Shown here: one piece after another, positions 55,015 through 64,000 of the stretch
Layout of the letters: every line of letters begins with the position of its first letter
Numbering within the stretch: the first letter of the stretch is position 1
Origin: Staphylotrichum longicolle
Lineage: Eukaryota; Ascomycota; Sordariomycetes; Sordariales; Chaetomiaceae
Assembly (NCBI GenBank): GCA_019096155.1
Contig: JAHCVI010000002.1
Location: 4,278,001-4,342,000, forward strand
Direction: 5' to 3'
DNA length: 64,000 bases
Program-made: the position numbers and the translations under genes
Notes under the pieces: generated by a model
What the model was told of the DNA's origin: nothing
Database searches by the model: none
What the model saw: the letters and a program-made list of their open reading frames with translations, nothing else

Positions 55015-57834
55015 TCAACCCGGCTCCGCCGCCCTCGGGAACCTCCGGTCAATGTCCGACAGGGTATCAAAAACAGCACAATATCGCGCGGTGTCATTCG
55101 GCCTACTCTTCCAGAACCACATCGGTTTGACAGCCTTGAGCCGCGGCCGGTCCTGATCCTCTTGTGCCAGCCGGTACAGCATCGCCTCCATCCCCTTGGT
55201 CGTCCAGAGGCGCCGGAGGACGGCGTGGGACGTGCTTGCCGCGACGCCCTGGAGCGGGACCAGCGAGGTCAGGACGGAGGCGTACGCGAGCATGGTGGCG
55301 CTGATCCCCGCCATGACCGCCGTGGCGACGGAAGACCCGGGTTCGCACACCTTGGGGTAGGTGGTCCGAAACTCGTCGCGGAGGGAGTCCGGGATGTCGT
55401 CGCCGTACGTGCCGAGCACAGCGGCGCCCTTGGATGTGCTCGCCGAGTTGGATTGCAGGAAGGCGCCGTGGCAGTTGGTCGCGTAGACCGAGATGACGGA
55501 AGGGTGGCGGGCCGGAAAGCTCTCGTCATCTGTGGACGAATTGCCGGCGCTGGCGAGGAAGATGATGTCTTCCTTGCGCTGCTGCTGCACCGTCTCGATG
55601 GCCTCGCGGATCTCTTGGTTGTCGTTTGGGAAGCCGAAGGCCATGACGATGATGTCGGCCTTGCCGGTCTGCCCTGCCCAGAGGATGGCCTGTCCAAGCA
55701 GTGGTGTGAGCTTCATATGTCGAGAATATGGGGACTACCCAGGTATTTCTCTCACCTCTTTGATACTTGCTTGGCTGCTTTTGAGCCCATGCGTGTCTTC
55801 TGCGACGCGAGCCACCAGGATTTCTGCACCAGGAGCACACTCCATCACGAGCCTCGCCATGAAGGTGCCGTGGCCGAAGGTGTCCGTCATCGTCGTTGTG
55901 CCAGGCTTGACAAAATCCTTCATGTCCTTAATGCTTTTGAGCAGCCCTCTCTTTTTTGTAAAGACGGGCAAGTCCATGTTGAGTCCCGTATCCAAGATAG
56001 CAACTCTAACCGGTGCTGCGACACGGCACTCGCGGCGCTTGCTCTCCACCTGCCGGCTGATCTTCATGAGGTCGCTGAGCCACATCTTGGGAACAATAGC
56101 GCTGTGGAATAGCGCATCGGGTTCCGCCTGCCACAATGTGTTGGATGACGCGTTCTGTAAAGAAGGGCTGCTCGGTTTCTTCTTGACGTAGGGAATGTCG
56201 CCAGCTTGAGCCCCGAAGCCTCTTTTGGCTAGCCATGCGAGTGGGCGGACCACGTTTTTGTAGAAGATCTTCCTCCGTTTGAGGACATCTGCCTGCGAGT
56301 CTGATGCCGTCGTCGGGCGAGCTGATAACACGCCCCCCTGCCGGAGGGACTTCGGCTGCTCCGATGGAAGGATGAAGTGTGTGTCGTTGAGACAGTACCT
56401 CACGGCCGAGTCAAAGTACTTCTTGCTGTTTGCGAAGCCGTCCCAATTCATCTTCTCCAGCTCAAGCATCTCATCGGTCGCTATCTTATGGCTGAGGTTC
56501 GCCTGTGCGACCTTATCCCGGCGGCGCCCGGTACGGAAGGGCTTGGCTAGACCTATCTCGAGAAGCAGCACGCCTATGTCAAAGATCCTAGGACAGCGGT
56601 GAGTCAGAAGGTCGTCTTGTACCACATCTGGCGTGGTATTGCTGGGGCCGCCAAAAGGGAACGACAGGTAGGCGCAAAGCGGGAGTGTGCCTCGGTGCCC
56701 TCTGCTGCTCTCCTCGGGCATGAACCAGATGGTGTCGCTCGTCCACTTGGTCTGCATTAATTCCGAGTCGTAGTACTGCCAGAATGACCGTGCTATGGCA
56801 TAAGAGAGCATCACCTTGTCTCTCGGCGTGAGGTCGTAGTTCCGGATGACAGTTGCGAGGGTCTCCCCGAGCCCAGCCTGGAGCAGCTGCTTCAGCACTT
56901 GGGATTTCTTCAGCAAGAAAAGGCCGTGGCCGTGCTTGAATGAGAGAAAGAGACGAGCGGTAATCTCCCTTTCCAGGAGTGGGCAAAAGCCTCCCCGTGT
57001 GAGCAGCTGCTGGCTGTCGTCAAGGGAGTTCTCTGTTTGACTTTGACTCGATCATCAGCTTTGAACACGCAGGAGCCTCGGATTTTAGTGTTCAAGGTGG
57101 ACATACATTATCAGGCAAAACTCTTGCCAGAGGGTCAAGTCCATGGCCGGAACGAGAACCTTGACGAAGGGTGAAAGCGGCTCTTGGCTGTTTTCGGTTT
57201 CATGTAAACACAGCCGTGCCGGATGCCACGACTCCTGTGAGTCTCGCCCCATGGCTACCATTGTGTGACTGGTAGTGTGTAACGCTGGGTCACATTCGGC
57301 GATCAGTTGGAGAGCCCTAAAGCAGTCGTTATTGAAGTCGGCCGAAGTATGAAGGCCGTCGAGGTCTTGGAGTGCCGAGTTGGGCAGGTCTTCGGCACCG
57401 TCTTCTCCTTGTGTCAGCTTGTTGAGGAGGTCGTCACAAGCGCTCTTCAGGGTTTCAGCGTCTGCTATGTTCCGCCTGAAGAAGCTCAGAATGAGCATCT
57501 CTGCCTCCGTCGGTTCCTTCCGCGCAAAAAGGGACGCCAACCGATGCAAGCCTGGCCGGGGAGTTGGAGTGGGGACCCCATGTGGTGACCAGGTAAGGGC
57601 CTCTAACTCGCGCAAAACGGCGTGACAGAGTTGCTCAACATCAGACTCGATCCAGTAAGGCGGAAGAGAGCGAAGGTAAATGCTGATCAGCTGAAGCCTG
57701 GCCGCGACATCGTATGCTACGCGAAAGCTGTCCAGGTCGGGAGGGCTCAGGCGTTTGTTGTTAAGCGCCCTGAAAATCGCGGCAGAACGCTCCTCGGCGT
57801 GCGAGACCAGGAGAGTTGAAGCGTCTTCAGTCAT
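55015..57834 (-). CDS. DUF7580-like domain plus subtilisin-like (S8) protease
   Basis: Exons 57107-57834, about 55756-57040 and 55015-55689 give roughly 895 residues. The N-terminal 570 residues resemble the fungal DUF7580 region, with YAIARSFWQYYDSELMQTKW, LCAYLSFPFGGPS and THRCPRIFDIGVLLLEIGLA. The C-terminal 320 residues form a peptidase S8 domain with the full triad: Asp in VAILDTGLNM (about 593), His in DTFGHGTFMA (about 633), oxyanion Asn in FLASAGNSS (about 721) and Ser in EPGSSVATAVMAG (about 791). There is no signal peptide or propeptide, so it should act inside the cell. Subtilase domains joined to DUF7580 are found in fungal NLR-like proteins, where cleavage of a partner is a suspected signal. 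It is transcribed head to head with the FHA/pseudokinase gene, 344 bp apart. The exon 2 acceptor could be six bases upstream. Confidence 0.85.
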
Positions 57835-58178
57835 GTCCCCGTGGGAAAATATTCAAGCCAGCGTCCGGTACAGGATGATATATTTTGCTGTCTTTCTTCC
57901 TTGTCACCTTGAGAGGCAAGGCTGAAGAATGAGAGCGCCATTGGTTGACCGAATCCCCGTGAGTTCCCCCGCTCGACGTTTTGGGAGGGAGCAGAATAAA
58001 CGAGCAAATCAACGGCGGCATGATGTTTTCAAGGCCGCTGAGTTCACCCGCGCCTCGAGTCTGTTTTCGACTCATATTGACTCACCCATCTCTCCAAGAC
58101 CAAAGAACTCTGGAGAACTATTCAAGATCCTCAACTTGCTCATCGATCTGAATCTCGACGGACGATGCACAGGACAGC
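57835..58178. promoter_or_regulatory. Shared divergent promoter of the protease/pseudokinase pair
   Basis: Only 344 bp separate the two start codons, so the genes probably share control sequences. No specific element is recognised. Co-regulation is inference. Confidence 0.5.
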
Positions 58179-61100
58179 ATGGAGCAAACGGCAGCCTCCG
58201 TCCGTGAGCTCACGGAGTCTTGCATCTCCAAGTTTGAACGACTTTTGTCTCTTGACAACCTGGCCTATGTGAAATCACTAGAGACTCGGTTGGCCGATTT
58301 CAGACTTTGGGCCGATGGCGTCGGCGCCCTTGCAAAGGCCGGCGTCTCGCTTGACTCTCGACTCCAGGGCCGCGTGAACGACCTTGCATTGGTGAAGAAC
58401 ATCCTTATTATGCTGGCCAACTCCTTGGACTACTACATGAACCTCGCCAAAACGGGCACGAGCAGCATCGATGGAGCCGTCTTGAACATTGACTCTGCCA
58501 TCAAGAACCTGGCTCTGATCGGTGTGGCCATCCGTCGGACTGGAAAGGCATCACGAAACCGCAAGGCCGACCATACGTTCAACCCAAATGCGCACCAGGA
58601 GTTCAAAGCATCTGGAGTGCCTGGTTCTCCTCCGTCCGACAGATGCAGGGGGGAGAACTGGCGTGATGTACCTGATGCGGACAATCCCAAGTTGTCTGGC
58701 CTCCAAAGGCGTCTCATCGAAGCGAATCTCAGGCGACGGCACAGGTTTTTGCTGGCGCAAAAATACTCTAGAGTCCAGGAGGGGGCGCCGACACGGCTGT
58801 TGACACCCGCGGGCCCTTTCTCGGCCGATGACCTCCTGGGGAGAGAAGGGGCGGCCGTCACTGGCATCACGCACAGGGTGGCCGACCTCAATCTTCATGA
58901 TCCGACACCGAATCCATCATCCAAAGGCAAAGAACGCGCAACGTCAATAATATCAGGCTTTTCCCGTGCGTCAACAGCCGAGGGAACTCTGCGACATGGT
59001 GCGACCGCCCGGGGGTATGCTCCCAGGGCGGCGAAGACGCAGATCACCCTCATCGCCTCTGACACCGAGTTCCCGCAAGCCCCTTCTATCCCTCCGGAGC
59101 GAGAGATATCAAAATGTCCCTGCTGTTGCCAGTCGTTGCCGGCCGAAACATTCCGCAATCCCGCGGCATGGAAGTAAGTGGATCCCACTCCATACTTCCG
59201 ATGGATTTCCTCCCGCACATCCTAACGACGCTCGCTTGAAGGCAGCATGTCATCGAGGATCTGTGTCCATACACCTGTGTTGCCAAGAACTGTCCCACAC
59301 CACAGCTCCTCTTCTGTACACGGAAAGAATGGGAAAGCCACGTCAAAGAGAGCCATCTGCCCCAGTGGCGATGCCCCTTCTGCGAAGAGCAGGATGAAGA
59401 GTATCCGACAATGGAGAGCATGGAAAACCATTTCGAGGCCGCCCACCAAGACGAGCTCCTGGACAACCCTCTTTCGTCCCTTTTATCCTGGTCTGCGGTC
59501 CAGAGAATGGGCATCGAATCCTGCCCCTTGTGCTCGTCGTGCGGACCCGAAGACTCGCCCGAGCTGGTCGACCACGTTCTGCGGCACGCCTACGAATTTG
59601 CCCTCCGGGCTCTTCCGTGGCCGCAGCCAATTGTGCACAATCTGAACGTCCCACCGGGCAGTTTCAATCCCCCGGAGGATATGGAACACGCGAGAGGTCT
59701 CGAACAGTGGATCGACGAGGCAGCCCACGAGAGTGTGGGAATCCCAGAGCTGACATTATGTGACTACGATAAAGCGGACCATTCTGTCCCAACTCCCACC
59801 GAAGTCTCAGAATATAGCGACTATTTCGGCGTGCACAGCTACTTTGACGACAAAACGGAGGACAAGTCTTCCAGGCCACAGGGCGATCGAAGCATCGCTT
59901 CCCAGCTCTCGACAACGCAGAGCAATTTGAGCATTACTTCCAATGGCACGGTCAAAGCCTCTTTTGCGTCCTCGTCGCCCGAATTTGTTCTTCTTCCTCT
60001 GAATTCCGCCGCTCAGAAGGTTGTCGACCATGAGAGAAACAGCCGCCTTCGGCTTCGTGTTGACGACGCCATCGGCCTCTGGCTAAGCTTTTCCAACCCG
60101 GAGAAGCAAGTCTACACCTTGGGGTGCGACGAAGCCGACATATTCCTTCCCGACGCTCGGTCAAGCAAAGGGTCGGCGAGTATCTCGGCCCTTCATGCCT
60201 CATTCCAGGTTGTCGAGGAGACCGGAGCTGTTCTCTTATGGGACCTCTCCGAAAGCGGGACAGTGGAGCCGCTCCTGACGAGTCCTGGCTCTGTCGTTAG
60301 GTTTCGTTCAGATATCGAGACCAAGTCCGTTCTTGTTGCGAATGGCATCAACTCGCGAATCGCCTTGGGCAATGACCGCTGGTATCTCTTTGAGATAATC
60401 TGGCAGAGTGATGGGCTATACCGCTTCCCAAAACACGAGCCTTATACTTTGGGTCCTAGAGCCTCTCGTAACAAGAGGCAAGTGGCTGGCAGCTTCCTTC
60501 CCGCACTCCTCTTAACACATATGTGCTTGGCCTCCTAACTTTCGCAGATACGTCCTAGGCGGGGATATCGGGACTGGCACATCCGGTACTGTGTTCTGGG
60601 GGTTAGATACGACCAGCGGTGAGATGATTGCTGTCAAGAAGCTCCATGGGCTCTCAGGAAAAGACCTCGAGTTCGCGACGAGGGAGATTGCCCACCTCTT
60701 TGGTATTAACGAAGACCAGTCGTTAAGACATGTTAGTTACTATATTATATCTTCTCTATGCAATACTAATCTTCTAATAGCAGCATATACTCCCGATCCT
60801 TGGTTTTGCTGGTGGTGGGATGGGTTATGATTGGGGCGAGGTATTTATGCCACTAATGTCCGGCAGCCTCAGTACACTGGTCGAACATGGACGCGAGCTA
60901 GACGAGCATGCTTTGTCCGATATTGTCCTGCGACAAATGCTTCTTGCGCTACAGTTTCTCGCATCTCACCAAATCATCCACTACAATATCAAACCCGAGA
61001 ACATCCTATGGGAGTACGACTATACGGGCAATTTCCACTTCCGCCTCAGCGACATTGCGCTATCCAGCACAATGCTAATCACACGAACAGAAGCAGGGAG

Positions 61101-61675
61101 TTCCCCTTTTACCGCCCCCGAGCTACTTCATCGGCAACAGCCGACGACAGCCAAGGCCGACATCTGGTCGCTGTTCGTCGTTATTGTGTGGATACGGGTC
61201 GTCGAGTTCCGGGGGGAATGTTCTCAAATGTATGCACCAAAGCTACACGCTTGGCTCGTTGAAATTTCGAAGACGGAGCACTTTGCGAACATACAGAAGA
61301 TGGTGATGATGGACCCAAAAAAGCGACCATCGGCGACCCAACAGCTTGCTCGTCTCGAGGACTTCTATGGCCCAATTACTATGGTCGAACGCCAGACTCC
61401 TAGCGACGAGGAGGTAGACTACGACGAGCTGGGCTTCGGGGGCGACAATCAAACGGATACATCGGCCTATTATGAGGTGAGTTTCCTCTCCCCTCCTACT
61501 TCTATAAGCGTCGGTTGACTGATAACTGGTCTAGCCCTACGACAGCGACAGTTGGACAGTAGCTCAAACTCGCCGGTCAGCTGAGGCTACGACAAAAGAC
61601 CCGCCGGACGAGAATCCGGAGCCGGGCGTGTCAACGAGAAGGGGAAAAGGGAAGGGCCGGGCTTCCTGGGAGTGA
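58179..61675 (+). CDS. Helical domain, AcuF-type C2H2 zinc finger, FHA and pseudokinase protein
   Basis: Five exons: 58179-59173, 59242-60477, 60548-60731, 60781 (or 60784)-61476 and 61535-61675, about 1083 residues. Intron 2 is a GC-AG intron (GCAAGT donor at 60478, CTAAC branch site). The N-terminus (SLETRLADFRLWADGVGALA, SLDSRL) matches the helical domain found at the start of many fungal STAND and C2H2 proteins. Residues about 312-460 carry Cys/His pairs (KCPCCC, CPYTCVAKNC, CPFCEE, ESCPLCSSC, HVLRHAYEFA). An FHA-like domain spans about 609-718 (YTLGCDEADIFLPD, ISALHASFQVVE). The kinase fold (about 744-1005) keeps the lysine in IAVKKL and APE in TAPELL, but the catalytic loop is HYNIKPENI, with Asn for the catalytic Asp (about 874), and DFG is DIA. 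A pseudokinase is predicted. The tail is charged. Confidence 0.85.
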
Positions 61676-62201
61676 CCCCATCCCTCTTGACCGTTCACGT
61701 TACCTGTTTGCCGGGGCCACCGTCCGAGTCAGCTTGTCCCTACCTTGACCTTCTCTCTCCGAAATACCCCCTGTGATGAAGAAAGAATACATGGTTAGTG
61801 AAGCGGAGTCTCACAACATTCATGAAGGGGAGTTCTGTTGTGAGGTCGGCAGGGAGCATGGGAGGAGTCTCACTTCGTTTGTTTTGTCACATTCCCAAGG
61901 ACTGCGGGAACACTTTTGCTCTTGGGACGATGCGCAGTCTAGATCCGAATCACATGTCGGGCAAACCTGGAACATTTCATATCATCTGTAGTACTGTACA
62001 TGGCCATTGTAGACCCGAGATTTGGCCCCTGCCATGAGAAGAAAACGCACCCATCCAGCCTGAACGAATCAAGACAATCCCAACCCGTCGGCGGCGTATC
62101 CCATCACCACGGCCATCATTAACCATCCATTCCAAGACAACCCAACTCCGGACCCAAAACCAACCAGCCCACGCCCAATCCTGAAAATGACAAAAACCAA
62201 C
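61676..62201. other. Convergent 3' spacer
   Basis: 526 bp between the end of the FHA/pseudokinase gene and the end of the UBR-box gene. Short frames here lack any support as genes. Confidence 0.5.
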
Positions 62202-63935
62202 TCAATACCCACTCTCCTCCCTCCTCTCTCCCACCCCATTCCCACTCCCGCCATTGCTACCACCGCCCTCCCTCTCCACCCTCTCCCCGGCCTCCCGAAT
62301 CGCCTCCTCATCCCCCCTCAACTTCGCAAAATACCCCTTCACATCCTCGGCGCTAATCACCTGCTTGCTCTCGGCAAACTCCCGGAAGAACGGCATGAGC
62401 TTGTCCTTGAGGTGCTGATACGCCATGACGCCCTCGATGGCGCGGACGCGGTCGACGTTGCGCAGCGCCGATTCGCCGCGGTCGTACAGGCTGCCGCCGC
62501 TTCCCGCCGTCGACGCGGCGCCGCCGTGTTCGGACCCGGACTCGGACACGGGCGGCTCGTAGGTCTCTTCCTCCTCGAGGAGCTGGGGGTGCGGCGCGAG
62601 GAGGGGGAAGCAGGACGCGCAGTGGCAGAGGTGGGCGCGGAAGGAAGGGGTGAGGAAGAGGGAGAAGGGGGTGGCGGTTGATGGGGCCGGGGGGAGGGTG
62701 GGGAGGAGGCAGGCTGAGGTGCGCTCAGTCGGGGATGTTGATGTTGGGGTGGAAGTGGTGTCCGGGTCGGTCTTGGGGCGCTTGGAGGTTTGGGACTCGG
62801 CGTCCGAGTCTGAGTCGGCTTTGCGCTTCTTGGTGGGCTCGGGCTTGGATTCCTCGCTGGCAGGCGGTGCGGCGGTCGGGGTGGGCTCGTCTGCCGCGTC
62901 GCCTTGCTTGAGATACACTGGTGGCAGGAAGCCGGGCGTGCCGGCGTACCTCTTGATCCAGGGGTGGGCCTCGACGCATTTGTAGCAGAGGAAGCCGTCG
63001 AACTCGTCCTCGGCCGGAAAGCCGGGCGGAGGCGGGGGGTCGTTGTCGTCGTCTTCTGCGTCCTCCGCCCCAGCATCGCCGTTCTGTTCTGTCGCCTCGG
63101 CGTCTTCGGTGATGGTTGCAAGCGAGCTGTTTGTTTCGGCATCCTTGGTCTCCGTCTTCACTTTGCCCGTCGCCGTGTTCTCGTACCACTTCGGACCCAA
63201 TCCAACGACACAGCCCGGGTGCCACCAGTCCTCGCCACAGCCGCCCGTCTCATGCGTGCCCAGCCCCAGACACTGGAACATGGTGCCCTTTTGCTGGAAG
63301 GGGTCGTAGTCACACTCGCAGCCGCAAAACCGATTGCGAAAATTCTGGTTGTACTTGTTGTTGGGGTTGGGCTCCTCGGAGTGGACGCCTCCCTTGGTGT
63401 TCGTCTCCGGGTTAATGCGCAGGCTGCATGGGCTTGTCGCGGGGAAGCGCGTAGTGCCGCAATCGCAGGTAAAGTTGCGCTTGTTGAAGATCTCGACAAG
63501 AGTGTGCTCGCCGTGGCACTGCACCGAGCAGGCGTAGCAGACGCCGGCGGCGTTGTAGGGATCCGAGGGGTTCGCGGGGGGCGGATTGCAGGTGAGGCAG
63601 GCAAAGACGCTCTGGCGGAGCGGGCCCAGGGGGTTGGTGCAGTTCTCGATGCTCTGGGCCAAGGTTAGCTGGGTCGGCGGTTGGGGTCGGGCGGTCGTAC
63701 GTATGGGAGGGCCTCGCGGGCATCGGCCTCGAGCTGCATCTGGTCTCGAATAAAGCTGGAGGGGAAAAGTCAGTCACCAAATCCGTGAATGGTTTTTCAG
63801 ATAAACAACATACTCTGCTGCAGTCTGCGAGTTGTCGGATCTCTGCGAGATGCTCTCGGTGCGCGCCTTGGTGCGCGCGACAGGCGCGTCGGCGCTGTCA
63901 CCAGGGACAGAGGGTTCGGGAACGGAGGGATCCAT
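62202..63935 (-). CDS. UBR-box/PHD-like protein of the UBR7 (mlo2) family
   Basis: Probable N-recognin-type E3 ubiquitin ligase or chromatin reader. Exons 63814-63935, 63701-63755 and 62202-63653 join in frame for 542 residues. The start MDPSVPEPSVPGDSADAP at 63935 is the first ATG; exon 2 encodes FIRDQMQLEADAREALPY, common to the family. The UBR box follows: CTNPLGPLRQSVFACLTC, GVCYACSVQCHGEHTLVEIF and NKRNFTCDCGTTRF, with the zinc-binding Cys/His pattern complete. Next comes the PHD-like region: RFCGCECDYDPF, MFQCLGLG, EDWWHPGCVVGLGP and DGFLCYKCVEAHPWIKRYAG. The C-terminal half has a Lys/Arg-Lys nuclear-type stretch (TKKRKADSDSDAESQTSKRP) and ends in a Gly/Glu-rich tail. Mlo2 in fission yeast is the named relative. 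Confidence 0.92.
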
Positions 63936-64000
63936 TATGACCAGTTGAAGTTGAATCAAGACGCCAGAATCAATTCGTCCCCGTGATGAAACGAGCTCTG
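63936..64000. other. Upstream edge of the UBR-box gene
   Basis: Only 65 bases of presumed 5' leader or promoter remain before the window ends. Confidence 0.4.

Noticed and set aside
55526..56191. Plus-strand and alternative minus-strand frames across the subtilase gene
   Set aside because: They are shadows of the protease exons. The chosen frame holds all four catalytic motifs.
60467..60482. GT donors at 60468 and 60482 for intron 2 of the FHA/pseudokinase gene
   Set aside because: Each gives a phase that runs into a stop soon after the acceptor at 60547. Only the GC donor at 60478 keeps the kinase frame.

Overview
The window is nuclear DNA of a filamentous ascomycete, most likely a sordariomycete and plausibly Sordariales. 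The evidence is short spliceosomal introns (about 50-130 nt, GT donors, CTAAC-type branch sites, CAG/TAG acceptors), GC-rich coding DNA, monocistronic genes on both strands, and fungus-restricted families: a QutR-type quinate repressor, Zn2Cys6/fungal-TF, a PTH11-like rhodopsin domain, AcuF-type C2H2 plus FHA-kinase, and DUF7580-subtilase. The species cannot be named from sequence alone.

Layout. 1-9 kb: a stand-alone quinate repressor (qutR/qa-1S type) whose 3' end is broken across frames, then the SUMO-conjugating enzyme UBC9, then a 3.6-kb gene-free stretch. 9-21.5 kb: a frameshifted Zn2Cys6 regulator, dihydroorotase (URA4), a 14-TM-type MFS exporter, and a rhodopsin-like 7TM region followed by a fucose/glucose-permease-like MFS region that may be one gene. 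21.9-37.4 kb: housekeeping and cell-cycle genes, namely gamma-tubulin complex GCP3 (Alp6/Spc98), SAGA subunit ADA1/HFI1, replication-checkpoint mediator MRC1, and mitotic inhibitor kinase WEE1. 41-50.4 kb: Mediator subunit MED1, a glutamine-rich coiled-coil protein, and a large leucine-rich-repeat protein. 52.2-54.7 kb: ribosomal protein L5 and a HAD hydrolase. 55.0-61.7 kb: a head-to-head pair encoding an intracellular DUF7580-subtilisin protease and a helical-domain/C2H2/FHA/pseudokinase protein. 62.2-63.9 kb: a UBR7/mlo2-type UBR-box protein.

Two themes stand out. First, the divergent protease/pseudokinase pair at 55-61.7 kb looks like an accessory, possibly immune-like or self-recognition module, built from domains found in fungal NLR-type proteins. 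Second, several genes (quinate repressor, Zn2Cys6 factor, dihydroorotase, the rhodopsin-MFS junction) carry clusters of one-base indels, mostly in short homopolymer runs, while intervening codons and splice sites stay conserved. This is more like consensus error than genuine gene death, and it matters for every gene model here. Dihydroorotase is the clearest case: restoring three single bases gives exactly 360 codons.

Exon coordinates were read by eye from splice signals and frame continuity. Functional names rest on family motifs remembered, not on database searches.
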